DNA from: Pseudoclavibacter sp. 13-3
GTDB lineage: Bacteria > Actinomycetota > Actinomycetes > Actinomycetales > Microbacteriaceae
DNA: 64,000 nucleotides
Direction of reading: 5' to 3'
Assembly: GCF_021168475.1 (NCBI RefSeq)
Contig: NZ_JAJOZT010000001.1
Coordinates: forward strand, 527,228 to 591,227
A program made the position numbers and the translations under genes. Each line of letters begins with the position of its first letter. The stretch's first letter is position 1. Shown here piece after piece: positions 28,420 through 39,743 of this stretch. The notes beneath the pieces were generated by a model. That model was not told the origin of the DNA. It worked only from the letters and a program-made list of their open reading frames with translations, and searched no databases.

Positions 28420-28592
28420 AGCGTTCCTCGTGGTGTGAAGATGCTGCAGCGGAGTCAGATTCAGCAGCGCAAAAAGTGACTGATCTGCGCAGCAGTGCCA
28501 GCTTCTGTCACTCTCGCGCTGAAAACCGAAGGGGCTGTCACTCCTAGGCAAAAGCTCACCAGACCCAGACCCAGCCACTCCCGCGCAAGAAC

Positions 28593-29498
28593 TCACCGCA
28601 GCCGCTGGCAGTAGGTGCACAGATGCGAATGGCGGTTCATGAACGCCACGCGCTTGATCGGCCGACCGCACCTCGGGCACGACTGCCCGCTCTGCCCGTA
28701 GGCATTGAGCTCGATGGCGAAGTACCCCGACTCCCCGTTTACGTGCTTGTACTGCTCGTCGAAACTCGTGCCGCCGACGGCGACCGCCCGACGCAGCACC
28801 GCGACCACCGCATCCACCAGACGCAGCGCACGCGCCTGACTCAGCGAGTCGGCCGGCTGCTCGGGGTGCACCCGCGCCGCCCAGAGCGACTCATCGGCAT
28901 AGATGTTGCCGATTCCCGAGACGGTGGTCTGGTCGAGCAGCACGCGTTTCACCGCCGACCGGTGACGGCGGATGCTGCGCGCCAGCCGCGCACGATCGAA
29001 TCCGGCTTCGAGCGGGTCGGGTGCGATATGCGCGGCCTGCTGCGGCACGAGATCACGCAGCGCACACCGATCGGCGACGAGGGCGTCGACCGCCAGAGCC
29101 CCGAAGAGACGCTGATCGTGAAAGCTCAGTTCGCGGTGTCGACCCGGCTCGTCGACTGTGTCGATGCGGATGCGCTCGTGCCGCAGCGGCGGCGCGTCGG
29201 CCAGCAGGTCGTGGGCGAGCAGCTGCCCGCTCATGCCCAAGTGCGCCAGCAGCGCGGGTGGCGGGGTCGATTCGGCTGAGGATGCGCCAGCGAGTTCCAG
29301 CGGAATCCAGAGAAACTTGCCACGTCGCTGCGGCTGGCCGAGGCGTGCGCCGACCAACGTCTGGACGAAGTCTTGGCTGTCGCCCGGGTGCCGTTTCAGC
29401 GAACGCTCGTCGAAGACGCGAACCGCATCGATTCGATGGCCGGCGAACAGACGCTCGATGCCGAGGCGAACCGTCTCGACTTCTGGAAGCTCAGGCAT
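28593..29498 (-). CDS. mutM: formamidopyrimidine-DNA glycosylase MutM
   Basis: Bifunctional glycosylase/AP lyase that removes 8-oxoguanine and ring-opened purines. The 301-residue protein has catalytic P2 and E3 (MPELPEVET), K61 (RRGKF), the H2TH region around QTTVSGIGNIYADE, and a C-terminal zinc finger with C274, C277, C294 and C297. Its start overlaps the rnc stop by 8 nt, so the pair is translationally coupled, the conserved rnc-mutM arrangement. Works with MutY, encoded 11 kb away. Confidence 0.96.
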   Translation of the reverse strand: MPELPEVETVRLGIERLFAGHRIDAVRVFDERSLKRHPGDSQDFVQTLVGARLGQPQRRGKFLWIPLELAGASSAESTPPPALLAHLGMSGQLLAHDLLADAPPLRHERIRIDTVDEPGRHRELSFHDQRLFGALAVDALVADRCALRDLVPQQAAHIAPDPLEAGFDRARLARSIRRHRSAVKRVLLDQTTVSGIGNIYADESLWAARVHPEQPADSLSQARALRLVDAVVAVLRRAVAVGGTSFDEQYKHVNGESGYFAIELNAYGQSGQSCPRCGRPIKRVAFMNRHSHLCTYCQRLR

Positions 29499-30198
29499 CC
29501 GCTTTCTTGAGCTCGGCGTCGGTGATGCACTTCCAGGCGTTGAACGCCGCGGCCATCTCGGCCTGCTTCTTGCTGGTGCCCTCGCCGTCGCCCTTCACCG
29601 CGTCGCCGCAGTGCACGCTCGCGGCCCAACGACGCTCATGGTCGGGGCCAGTCGACGAGACGGTGTAGACGGGAAACGGCAGACCGTGTTCTGACGCGGA
29701 TTCCTGCAGTGTGGTCTTAGGATCCATGCGTGCGGCCAGCGTCTCAATGCGCGGCAGCAGCGGTGAGAGCAGGCAGAGCACGAACGGTCGCGCCTGCGCA
29801 AGCCCGCCGGTGAGGTAGGTGGCGCCGATCAGAGACTCGACCATGTCGGCCAGCAGTGATGCCTTGTGGTGGCCGCCGGTCAGCTCTTCGCCGCGGCCCA
29901 GCAGCAGGTAGCCGCCGATGCCGCGGTCTTCTGCGATGAACGAGAGCGCATTGGTGCTGACGATCGCAGCACGACGCCGCGACAGCTCGCCCTCAGAGAG
30001 GTCGGGGAACTCGTGGAACAGCAGGTCTGTCGCGACCAGCTGCAGCACGGAGTCGCCGAGAAACTCCAGGCGCTCATTCGTCGGCAGACCGCCATTCTCG
30101 AACGCGTACGACCGATGGGTCAGCGCACGCGTGAGATAGGGCTCGTCGATCTGCACATCGAGCCGCTCCAGCAGCTCGGCTTTGTCGCTCTCGTTCAC
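29491..30198 (-). CDS. rnc: ribonuclease III
   Basis: Cleaves double-stranded RNA, including rRNA precursors. The 235-residue protein has the signature NERLEFLGDS (41-50, with E45 and D49) and the second acidic pair D118/E121 (ADMVESLIGA). A C-terminal double-stranded-RNA-binding domain (about 160-228) ends with KGDGEGTSKKQAEMAAA. GTG start with GGAG 6-7 nt upstream, 18 nt after rpmF. Member of the DUF177-rpmF-rnc-mutM operon. Confidence 0.96.
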   Translation of the reverse strand: MNESDKAELLERLDVQIDEPYLTRALTHRSYAFENGGLPTNERLEFLGDSVLQLVATDLLFHEFPDLSEGELSRRRAAIVSTNALSFIAEDRGIGGYLLLGRGEELTGGHHKASLLADMVESLIGATYLTGGLAQARPFVLCLLSPLLPRIETLAARMDPKTTLQESASEHGLPFPVYTVSSTGPDHERRWAASVHCGDAVKGDGEGTSKKQAEMAAAFNAWKCITDAELKKADA

Positions 30199-30216
30199 CG
30201 CTTGCTCCGCGTATGA

Positions 30217-30420
30217 CTACGCGTCAGCGACCTTGCGACCCTTGTACTCGAAGTAGAGCGGGGTGCCGGCTGAGTCTTCGACGACCTTCGCACGGTGCGG
30301 CAGGCTGTAGACGACCTTGCCGTTCTCGACGGTCTTGACGAGGTTGGGCACCTCGGCCTTCCACTGTGAGCGGCGGCTACGGGTGTTGCTGCGTGAGAGC
30401 TTGCGCTTGGGCACTGCCAT
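30217..30420 (-). CDS. rpmF: 50S ribosomal protein L32
   Basis: Small ribosomal protein L32, 67 residues. It opens with the family start [20 protein letters not shown]. The zinc-binding cysteines of many L32 proteins are absent, so this is the C-minus form, common in actinobacteria that also keep an alternative copy. It follows the DUF177 gene by 6 nt. AAGGA lies about 10 nt before the ATG. Confidence 0.96.
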   Translation of the reverse strand: MAVPKRKLSRSNTRSRRSQWKAEVPNLVKTVENGKVVYSLPHRAKVVEDSAGTPLYFEYKGRKVADA

Positions 30421-30426
30421 GATCGA

Positions 30427-30987
30427 TCATTCCTTCTCTGAATCGGCACGCGACGACGACGCGTCGTTCGGTAACTGAGCCAGTTTACCCAGATCTGCCC
30501 ACCGTGGATCGATTTCGTCTGCGACAGCAGGCTCGATCGGGTCTCCGATGGAGTAGATCTCGGCAGCAGGCTCGTCTCCCACTGGTTTCAGAGGAAGATT
30601 CAGAACGATCGCATCGCGGATGCTCTGGCTGAGATCGACATGTTCGTTCTGCAGAACCTGGATCTCGCCGTCGCCGTCATCGCGTGTTAAAGCTGCTTCT
30701 GAATCAGGATACGCGAAAAGGTCGCGAAATTCGACTTCGTCACGCCAAGACAGCGGCTCGAGGGTGCGCGATGACTCCCCCACCACTGCGAAATCAATCG
30801 TGGCAGTGACGAGAATGCCCTCGTGCACCGACTCCAGACGCAGGTCTGCCTCGATGGGCGACCCCTCGGCCACCCGTGCCAGGCCGACGCCCAGATCGGC
30901 CTCTGCAGGCACCGTCACCTGCAGGCTGCGCATCGCGCCGGGCTTGCCGACCAGGTCATGAACGTTGATGAGATAGGGGTTCGCCAT
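30427..30987 (-). CDS. YceD/DUF177 family protein
   Basis: A 186-residue acidic protein of the DUF177 (YceD) family, always next to rpmF and thought to act in 23S rRNA metabolism. Family features are the N-terminal YLINVHDLVGKPG, the central RTLEPLSW stretch, and the late DLSQSIRDAIVLNLPLKPV. The usual C-terminal cysteine pair is missing. ATG 30987 is chosen over a TTG 9 nt upstream. TAGACT lies 8 nt before it and no ribosome-binding site is visible, suggesting a leaderless transcript that opens the operon. Confidence 0.9.
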   Translation of the reverse strand: MANPYLINVHDLVGKPGAMRSLQVTVPAEADLGVGLARVAEGSPIEADLRLESVHEGILVTATIDFAVVGESSRTLEPLSWRDEVEFRDLFAYPDSEAALTRDDGDGEIQVLQNEHVDLSQSIRDAIVLNLPLKPVGDEPAAEIYSIGDPIEPAVADEIDPRWADLGKLAQLPNDASSSRADSEKE

Positions 30988-31031
30988 GGTGCCCAAGTCT
31001 AGACCAGGGCGACGCAGCCGTTCGGCGGCGC

Positions 31032-33053
<2,022 letters not shown>

Positions 33054-33292
33054 GGGCCCTCCTCGTTGAGCGCTCCACGGTGCCGAGCGGTGCCCGAAAC
33101 CGGCTCATGTCGAACGTCGAACGGCCCCATTGCCGTCAGAGACATGTCCGGCTCCCCGCACCACACCGTGATGGGTAGCAGCCAGACTAGCGCAGCACCC
33201 GAAGCGCACCACTCCCGAGTTCGGTGTTGCCGCCAGAAGAATCGCATTCCTGCACCTCTGGCGAAGAAGCGGGGTTCTGCCGGCCGCCTCGC

Positions 33293-34546
33293 TCAGTGGC
33301 CGCCCGTCGGCTCGTCACGACGCATCAGACGGGCCGGGCGCACCGCACCGGGGCCGAACCGGTCGACCACGGCGTCCACCGCCTGGTCGGTGGCACGCCA
33401 GTGGTCGTCGTCGCTCCACAGTGCGGTCTCGGCGCCGTCGGCTCCGACCGGCCCGAGCTGTTCGAGCCGCACGCCGATCAGTCGAATGGCACTGTTGGCC
33501 ATGCCCGACCCGTCGAAGAGACGCCAGGCCGTCTCGAACACCGTTCGGCCGGTCTGTGTGGGCTCGCGCAGCGTCTGCGAGCGCGTCACCGTGTGAAATG
33601 CGGCATCGCGCACCTTGATCCCCACCGTGCGTGCCACTGTGTGATGTCGGCGCGCGCGGGCGCAGGTGCGTTCGGCGAGGTCGAGCACGGCCGCCCGCAG
33701 CAGGTCGCGACCGGCGGCCGTCGCCGCGTCGAGGTCGTCGTCAAAGGTGCGTTCATGGCCGATCGACTTCTCGACGCGGCCCGGGGTGACCAGTCGCCCG
33801 TCACGGCCGTGGGCGAGCTCGCGCAGGCGAGTGCCCTGGGCGATGCCGACGGCGCGCATGAGCACCTGGTCGGGGGCCTGCGCCAGATCGGCGACCGTCA
33901 TCAGCCCCAGACGCCGCAGCCTCTCGGCGGTGCGGCCGCCCACTCCGGGCAGCGCGCCGACCTCGAGCGCCGCGAGAAAGGCCAGGGTCTGGCCGGCGGG
34001 CACGATGAGCATGCCGTCGGGCTTCGCCATGCCCGAGGCGAGCTTTGCGACGAACTTCGCCGTGGCGACGCCCACCGAGCAGTGCAGCCCGGTGGCGGCG
34101 AACACCTCGCGGCGAATGCGCTCGGCGATCTGACCGGCCGAACCGAACAGCCGCTGCGCACCTCGCACGTCGAGATAGGCCTCGTCGACGCTGACCTGCT
34201 CGACCAGCGGGGTGAAGCGCTGCAGCACCTGCATGACCGTGGCCGACGCGGTGCGGTACCTTTCGAAGTGCGGTTCGATCAGCACGGCGCGCGGGCAGAG
34301 CTGCCGAGCGCGGGCCAGCGGCATCGCCGAGTGGATGCCGTATCGACGAGCCTCGTAGGTGGCCGTTGTGATGATGGAGCGCGGGCCGTCGTGAGCGACG
34401 ATGACCGGCAGGCCCTGCAGATCGGGGCGCTCGAGCAGTTCGACGCTCGCGAAGAAGGCGTCCATGTCGATGTGCAGAATATGTGCGGTGCCGTCGTCGA
34501 CCGACACGTCTGAGACGCGACGGTGCGAGCCGTCTTGTCTGCTCAC
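33293..34546 (-). CDS. dinB: DNA polymerase IV (Y family)
   Basis: Low-fidelity polymerase that bypasses damaged template bases. The 417-residue protein has the palm acidic residues in HIDMDAFFASVE (D27 and D29 by this start) and VSVDEAYLD (D121, E122), a helix-hairpin-helix ALPGVGGRTAERLRRLG, and the little-finger domain (about 285-385). The C-terminal end lacks a clear clamp-binding motif. GTG start with GAAAGG 5 nt upstream. No LexA box was seen in the 64-nt gap upstream, so SOS control is not supported by sequence. Confidence 0.93.
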   Translation of the reverse strand: MSRQDGSHRRVSDVSVDDGTAHILHIDMDAFFASVELLERPDLQGLPVIVAHDGPRSIITTATYEARRYGIHSAMPLARARQLCPRAVLIEPHFERYRTASATVMQVLQRFTPLVEQVSVDEAYLDVRGAQRLFGSAGQIAERIRREVFAATGLHCSVGVATAKFVAKLASGMAKPDGMLIVPAGQTLAFLAALEVGALPGVGGRTAERLRRLGLMTVADLAQAPDQVLMRAVGIAQGTRLRELAHGRDGRLVTPGRVEKSIGHERTFDDDLDAATAAGRDLLRAAVLDLAERTCARARRHHTVARTVGIKVRDAAFHTVTRSQTLREPTQTGRTVFETAWRLFDGSGMANSAIRLIGVRLEQLGPVGADGAETALWSDDDHWRATDQAVDAVVDRFGPGAVRPARLMRRDEPTGGH

Positions 34547-34610
34547 CGGTGCCTTTCGCCGGGCAGACTCGTCTGTGTGCGCGGGTCTCTGCCAGCGCCC
34601 TCGAAGCGTC

Positions 34611-35102
34611 TCACTGCTGCCTCGGATGCTCGCGGTAGTGCCGAGCGACCGGCTCGGGCACGTAGGGCGAGACATCGCCGCCGAAGCCGGCGAGTGTGCG
34701 CACCAGCGAGCTCGAGACGTGTGAGTGCTCGGGCTCGGGCAGCAGGAAGACCGTCTCGACGGCGCCGAGGTTGCGGTTCACGATGGCCATCGGCGTCTCG
34801 TAGCTCACATCGAGATCGCCGCGAATGCCCTTGACCAGGACATTGGCCTGCTGCTGGTGACAGTATTCGACGAGCAGCCCCTCAGAGAGCGTGTCAACCC
34901 GCACCCGTGACAGACCGGCCTCATCGAGTGCTGCGCGCAGAAACTCGACGCGCTGTTGCAGCGAGAAGGCCGGATTCTTCTTGGGATTGTGCACCACGAG
35001 CGCGATGACGTCGTCGAAGATGCGCGCGGCCTTCGCGAACACGTCGAGATGGCCGAGGGTCACGGGATCGAACGAGCCTGGGCAGACAGCAGTCGAGGTC
35101 AT
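34611..35102 (-). CDS. coaD: phosphopantetheine adenylyltransferase
   Basis: Transfers AMP from ATP to 4'-phosphopantetheine, the fourth step of CoA synthesis. The 163-residue protein has [15 protein letters not shown] with the T/H-x-G-H nucleotidyltransferase motif (T15, H18), [13 protein letters not shown], and [13 protein letters not shown] 35102 is chosen from family length. TACGCT ends 6 nt before it and there is no ribosome-binding site, so the mRNA is probably leaderless. Between recG and dinB. Confidence 0.96.
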   Translation of the reverse strand: MTSTAVCPGSFDPVTLGHLDVFAKAARIFDDVIALVVHNPKKNPAFSLQQRVEFLRAALDEAGLSRVRVDTLSEGLLVEYCHQQQANVLVKGIRGDLDVSYETPMAIVNRNLGAVETVFLLPEPEHSHVSSSLVRTLAGFGGDVSPYVPEPVARHYREHPRQQ

Positions 35103-35108
35103 GGCAAC

Positions 35109-35114
35109 AGCGTA
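35109..35114 (-). promoter_or_regulatory. -10 box (TACGCT) for leaderless coaD
   Basis: On the minus strand TACGCT is followed by GTTGCC and the coaD ATG. The sequence of this box is identical to the one before the carboxylate-amine ligase gene. Confidence 0.45.
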
Positions 35115-35226
35115 CGCTGCCCCGCCGACATGCACGGTCTCGGCGTCTTGCCCGGGGCACGCCGCTCAGGTTCGCGGCTCAGCTCTTCGGCAGACCGATG
35201 GCGACGAGACGAGACGCTCAACGTCG

Positions 35227-37443
35227 CTACGATGCGCTCAGATAGTGCTCGTCGGTCTCGGTCACCGCAGCACGGATCGCGCGTTCAAGCGCGTCGGGCA
35301 GTGGCTCCCCGGCCTGCAGCTGCTCGTGAGCGGCCTCGCGGGCCTGCTCGATGATCTTGGCGTCACGAGTGACCTGCAGCGCGCGCAGCTGCGAGCGAGA
35401 GCCCGACTGTGTGGCGCCCAGCACATCGCCCTCGCGTCGCAGACTCAGATCGAGTTCGGCGAGCTCGAACCCGTCTGTCGTGTTCGCGACGGCGTCGATG
35501 CGCGCACGGGTCGGCGTGCCCTCTGCGGCGGTCGTGACGAAGAGCGCCAGTGACGGATGCTCGCCGCGGCCGACGCGCCCGCGCAGCTGATGCAGCTGAG
35601 CCACGCCGAAGCGGTCGGCGTCGAAGACCACCATCGCGCTGGCGTTCGGCACGTTCACCCCGACTTCGATCACCGTCGTGGCCACCAGCACGTCGAGGCG
35701 GCGCTCGACGTAATCGCGCATGACCTGTTCGCGCTCCTCGGGCTTCATGCGACCGTGCAGCGCGGCGACGCGAAGGTGTCTGGTCGCCGGGTGGTCGGCC
35801 AGCACGCGCAGCACGCGATCGACGCTCCAGCGTTGCGCCGACATGCCTGGGGCTCCGATGGCCGTGTCGACGCCGGATGCGCTGGTCGCGCCGGCTGTGC
35901 CGACCTCGGCATCGTCGATGAACGGTGCGACGATGTAGCCCTGCCGGCCTTTCTCGACCTCTTCGGCCAGACGCTGCCAGACGCGCTCGATCCAGGCGGG
36001 CTTCTCAGAGAGCGGCACGACGAAGCTCGCCACCGGTCGACGCCCGGCCGGCAGTTCATGCAGCGACGAGATGTCGAGGTCACCGAAGACGGTCATGGCG
36101 ACCGTGCGCGGAATCGGCGTGGCCGTGAGCATCAGCACATGCGGATGCTGCACGCCCTTGGCCTTCAGAGCCTCACGCTGTTCGACGCCGAAGCGGTGCT
36201 GCTCGTCGACGACGACCAGAGCGAGGTTCTCGAACTGAGTGCTGTCACTCAGCAGCGCGTGCGTGCCGACGATCAGCCGCGAGCGCCCGGAGGCCACCGC
36301 CAGCGCCGCGTGACGACGTTGGGCTGCCGGCAGGCTGCCGGTGATCAGCTGCGGCATGAGCCGCTGCCAGAGGTCATGCCCGAGCATGCCGTGCAGACTC
36401 GCCAAGTGCTGTGTGGCGAGCACCTCGGTCGGAGCGATGAGCGCCGCCTGCCCGGCGCCGTCGGCGACCTGCAGCATGGCGCGCAGTGCGACGAGGGTCT
36501 TGCCCGAGCCCACCTCGCCCTGCAGCAGCCGATTCATGGGCGACGCCTGTGACAGCTCGGCGCTGATGGTCTCGCCGACGTCCCGCTGGCCGGCGGTGAG
36601 GTCGAACGGCAGATGCTCGTCGAGTTCGTCGACCATGCCGCCGGGCAGGTGCGGAAACGCCTCGGCGTGCTGGGCCTCGAGCTCTGCGCGCTGCCTGAGC
36701 AGTGCGGTCTGCAGCACGTAGGCCTCTTCGAAGCGCACCGCACGCAGACCGCGACGCAGCTGCCCGTCGTCTTTCGGGCGGTGCACCGCTTCGAAGGCGG
36801 CTCGGCGATCGAGCAGCCTGTGTCGACGACGCACGTCGTCGGGCAGAAGTTCGGGCAGGTCGGCGAGCCCCTCGAGCACGACGGCGATGCTGTTCGCGGT
36901 CTTCCAGCTGGGCAGCGTCGACGTGGCGGGATAGATCGGCAGCGGCTGCCGGGCCCAGGCGTCAGCCTGGTCTTCGGCGGCTTCGTCGATTGTGGAGGCC
37001 TCTGCGGCGTCTGCGGTGTCTGCCGGTTCGGCGGCGAAGAGCTCGTAGTCGGGGTGCGCGAGCTGCAGTGAGCCGCGGTACTCCCCGATTCGCCCGGAGA
37101 ACACGCCGCGTGCGCCCGGCTGCAGCTCGGCGGTGCGCCATGGCTGGTTGAAGAAGGTCAGTGTGAGAAAGCCGTGACCGTCGGTGATACGGGCCTCGGT
37201 GATCTTGCCGTGGCGCGCCCGCATCTCCCGTTCGCGCGTCTCGACCACCTCGGCCACGATCGTGACCTGCTCGCTGGGGTGCAGCAGCCGAATCGGGGTG
37301 AGCTCGCCACGATGCGCGTACCGGCGCGGAAAGAGGCTCAGCAGGTCGCCGACGGTGCGCACCGCGTATGCACGGGTGAGCGCTCGCGCGGTCTTCGCGC
37401 CGAGCACCCGCTCAAGCGGGATCTCAAGCGCGTCTGCAGGCAT
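35227..37443 (-). CDS. recG: ATP-dependent DNA helicase RecG
   Basis: Branch-migration helicase that remodels stalled forks and Holliday junctions. The 738-residue protein has an N-terminal wedge/OB domain (about 60-160). The helicase domain follows, with Walker A GEVGSGKT, motif II DEQHRFGV, and motif VI HQLRGRVGRG. Residues around EEAAEDQADAW are an acidic insertion within the wedge region. ATG 37443 is chosen since TACACT ends 6 nt upstream. The gene is divergent from rsmD across 49 nt. Confidence 0.96.
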   Translation of the reverse strand: MPADALEIPLERVLGAKTARALTRAYAVRTVGDLLSLFPRRYAHRGELTPIRLLHPSEQVTIVAEVVETREREMRARHGKITEARITDGHGFLTLTFFNQPWRTAELQPGARGVFSGRIGEYRGSLQLAHPDYELFAAEPADTADAAEASTIDEAAEDQADAWARQPLPIYPATSTLPSWKTANSIAVVLEGLADLPELLPDDVRRRHRLLDRRAAFEAVHRPKDDGQLRRGLRAVRFEEAYVLQTALLRQRAELEAQHAEAFPHLPGGMVDELDEHLPFDLTAGQRDVGETISAELSQASPMNRLLQGEVGSGKTLVALRAMLQVADGAGQAALIAPTEVLATQHLASLHGMLGHDLWQRLMPQLITGSLPAAQRRHAALAVASGRSRLIVGTHALLSDSTQFENLALVVVDEQHRFGVEQREALKAKGVQHPHVLMLTATPIPRTVAMTVFGDLDISSLHELPAGRRPVASFVVPLSEKPAWIERVWQRLAEEVEKGRQGYIVAPFIDDAEVGTAGATSASGVDTAIGAPGMSAQRWSVDRVLRVLADHPATRHLRVAALHGRMKPEEREQVMRDYVERRLDVLVATTVIEVGVNVPNASAMVVFDADRFGVAQLHQLRGRVGRGEHPSLALFVTTAAEGTPTRARIDAVANTTDGFELAELDLSLRREGDVLGATQSGSRSQLRALQVTRDAKIIEQAREAAHEQLQAGEPLPDALERAIRAAVTETDEHYLSAS

Positions 37444-37492
37444 GTTCTCAGTGTAGAGGCCCCGGTGACACTCGCCGTGGCACAATGACCGC
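37444..37492. promoter_or_regulatory. compact divergent promoter region recG/rsmD
   Basis: On the minus strand TACACT (37450-37455) ends 6 nt before recG. On the plus strand a weaker CACAAT ends 6 nt before rsmD. No ribosome-binding site is present for either gene, so both probably make leaderless mRNAs from a 49-nt gap. Confidence 0.45.
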
Positions 37493-38083
37493 ATGACTCG
37501 TCTGATCGCCGGCATCGCCGGAGGCCTCTCTCTCGCGACTCCTGATTCGCGCACCCGCCCCACCACGGGTCGCACCAGAGAGGCGCTCTTCTCGCGTCTC
37601 GACGCGCGGCTCGACTTCGCCGACCTGCGTGTGCTCGACCTGTACGCCGGGTCGGCAGCGCTGGGTCTCGAAGCGATCTCACGCGGTGCCGAGGAACTCG
37701 TCGCCGTCGAGGCGGGCCGCACCGCCGCATCCGTCGCCCGGCGCAACGCGCAGGCCGTCGGCGACGCGCTCGCTCAGGCCTCGGTGCGCCCGGCCCGCAT
37801 CACCGTGGTCGAGCAGCGGGTGCAGAGCTGGCTGCCGGGTGCACCGGCTGAGCACTTCGACCTGGTCTTCGTCGATCCGCCCTATGAGGTCAGCACCGGC
37901 ACGCTCGAGACGCTCCTCGTCGACCTGCTACCGGCGCTCTCGCCACTGGCCGACATCGTGATCGAGCGCAGCTCGCGAACGCCCGATCTGCACTGGCCGA
38001 GCGGGTACATCGGGCAGCCGCCCCGGCGCTATGGCGAGACGGTGCTGTGGTTCGGCGAGTCCCAGGATGCACGGGTAGGCTGA
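37493..38083 (+). CDS. rsmD: 16S rRNA (guanine966-N2)-methyltransferase RsmD
   Basis: Methylates G966 of 16S rRNA in the 30S subunit. The 196-residue protein has the opening RLIAGIAGG, the RPTTGRTREALF segment, the SAM-binding DLYAGSAALGLEA (49-61), and the catalytic DPPY (128-131). Divergent from recG and followed after 4 nt by the DUF3515 gene. In many Micrococcales thiL lies between rsmD and DUF3515; it is absent here. Confidence 0.94.
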   Translation: MTRLIAGIAGGLSLATPDSRTRPTTGRTREALFSRLDARLDFADLRVLDLYAGSAALGLEAISRGAEELVAVEAGRTAASVARRNAQAVGDALAQASVRPARITVVEQRVQSWLPGAPAEHFDLVFVDPPYEVSTGTLETLLVDLLPALSPLADIVIERSSRTPDLHWPSGYIGQPPRRYGETVLWFGESQDARVG

Positions 38084-38087
38084 GAGG

Positions 38088-38639
38088 GTGCCTGTACGTC
38101 GTGTGAACTCGTCCGCTGCCGCTGTCGATTCGTCAGCCGTGCGCGGTGCGCCGACTGCGGGTGCGCCCGTCGTTCGCTCGCGTCGCCGGCCCATGATCAC
38201 CGTGTTGGGGCCGGCCTGCGCAATCGCCGCGCTCACGCCGGCGCTCAGCGGATGCACCGGTACCGTTCCGATGGAGCCCGCGCCCAGAGCCGATGACCCG
38301 GCGTGCGCAGAGATCATCGTTCGCCTGCCGCCGACGCTGGGCGAGCAGCAGAAGCGCCGCACCAATGCGCAGGCGACCGGGGCCTGGGGCAGGCCCGCGA
38401 GCATTCTGCTGAGCTGCGGAGTCATCGAACCCGAGGTGAGCAGCCAGAGCTGCGTGACCGTAGACGACGTCGACTGGCTCGTCGACGACACCGATGACCC
38501 GACCTATCGCTTCACCACCTACGGGCGCAGCCCGGCGACCGAGCTGGTCATCGACTCGACTGCGGTGTCAGGCAACAGCGTGCTCGCCGAGATCTCGCCG
38601 GCGGTGCAGCGCATCCCGGCGACGAAGCGCTGCCACTAG
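38088..38639 (+). CDS. DUF3515 family putative lipoprotein
   Basis: A 183-residue secreted protein of unknown function. After a polar, basic N-terminus (1-35) a hydrophobic segment (MITVLGPACAIAALTPA) ends in a lipobox-like LSGC at about residue 56. This suggests export and lipid anchoring, although the N-terminal tail is long for a lipoprotein and the true start may be the internal ATG 38193. The mature part has a C-terminal pattern (SPAVQRIP) typical of DUF3515. Convergent with ddl with only 3 nt between, its usual partner. GTG start; TAGGCT lies 6 nt upstream. Confidence 0.82.
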   Translation: MPVRRVNSSAAAVDSSAVRGAPTAGAPVVRSRRRPMITVLGPACAIAALTPALSGCTGTVPMEPAPRADDPACAEIIVRLPPTLGEQQKRRTNAQATGAWGRPASILLSCGVIEPEVSSQSCVTVDDVDWLVDDTDDPTYRFTTYGRSPATELVIDSTAVSGNSVLAEISPAVQRIPATKRCH

Positions 38640-38642
38640 GCC

Positions 38643-39743
38643 TCAGCGCAGCGGCTCGTGTTCGAGCGCCTGCTCGATGAGATCGGTGATCAGATCGCCG
38701 TAGTCGAGACCAGAGGCGTGCCACAGCTGGGGGAACATCGAGATCGGGGTGAATCCGGGGATAGTGTTCACCTCGTTGACCACGACCCCGTCAGCCGTCA
38801 GAAAGACGTCGACGCGGCACAGCCCGTGGCAGTCGAGGGCCTCGAACGCGGCTTTGGCCACTCGGCGCAGCTCGGCGAGCTCATCGTCGGTGACGTCGGC
38901 GGGGCAGACCGTACGGGCCGGGCTGTCGGCCAGATACTTGGCCTCAAAGTCGTAGAATCCCTGGCCCGAGACCACGATCTCGCCAGCGACCGAACTGACG
39001 CGGGTGCCAGAGCCGTGCAGCGAGCCGAGCACGCCCAGTTCGATCTCACGACCGGTGACGCCCGCTTCGATCAGGGCTTTGTCGTCTTCGGCGAACGCGA
39101 CGTCGAGCGCCGCATCCAGCTCAGTGTCTTCGGTCACCTTCGAGACGCCCACGCTCGACCCGGCACGGGCGGGCTTCACGAAGAGCGGCAGGCCGAGACC
39201 GGCCGCCCGGCCGTGCACCTCTGCGGGTGCGGCGCGGTACTCGTCGGGACGCACGGTCACGTAGCGTCCGACCTCGATGCCGGCGGCCTCGAGAACGATC
39301 TTCGTGTACTCCTTGTCTGTGCCGACGGCCGAGGCGAGCACGCCCGAGCCGACGTAGGGCAGATCGGCCAGCGCGAGCAGCCCCTGAATCGTGCCGTCTT
39401 CGCCGAACGGCCCGTGCAGCAGCGGCAGCACCACGTCGATCTCGCCGAGGTCGGCGACCGTGCCGTCGTCGGCGATGGCTCTCAGATGGTGATCCTCTGT
39501 GCCGCTGGGCCAGACCACAGTCGTGTCTGATGGGGCCAGCTCGGGCAGCATGCCGTCGACCAGCTGAAAGCGGCCCGCGTCATCGGGCTGCAGCACGAAG
39601 CGCCCTGCCGATGTGATGCCCACCGGCACCACGTCGAAGCGTTCGCGGTCGATCGCCCCGAGCACCCCGCCTGCCGTCGCGACGCTGATCGCGTGTTCGC
39701 TCGAGCGACCGCCGAACACGACCGCGACTCTCTGCTTCGTCAT
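38643..39743 (-). CDS. ddl: D-alanine-D-alanine ligase
   Basis: Makes the D-Ala-D-Ala dipeptide for peptidoglycan. The 366-residue ATP-grasp protein has VAVVFGGRSSEHAIS at the start, PLLHGPFGEDGTIQG, VKPARAGSSVGV, the FYDFEAKY element whose Tyr is typical of D-Ala- rather than D-lactate-specific enzymes, and EVNTIPGFT. The ATG overlaps the gpsA stop by 4 nt. Last gene of the leuC-leuD-plsC-gpsA-ddl run. Confidence 0.96.
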   Translation of the reverse strand: MTKQRVAVVFGGRSSEHAISVATAGGVLGAIDRERFDVVPVGITSAGRFVLQPDDAGRFQLVDGMLPELAPSDTTVVWPSGTEDHHLRAIADDGTVADLGEIDVVLPLLHGPFGEDGTIQGLLALADLPYVGSGVLASAVGTDKEYTKIVLEAAGIEVGRYVTVRPDEYRAAPAEVHGRAAGLGLPLFVKPARAGSSVGVSKVTEDTELDAALDVAFAEDDKALIEAGVTGREIELGVLGSLHGSGTRVSSVAGEIVVSGQGFYDFEAKYLADSPARTVCPADVTDDELAELRRVAKAAFEALDCHGLCRVDVFLTADGVVVNEVNTIPGFTPISMFPQLWHASGLDYGDLITDLIEQALEHEPLR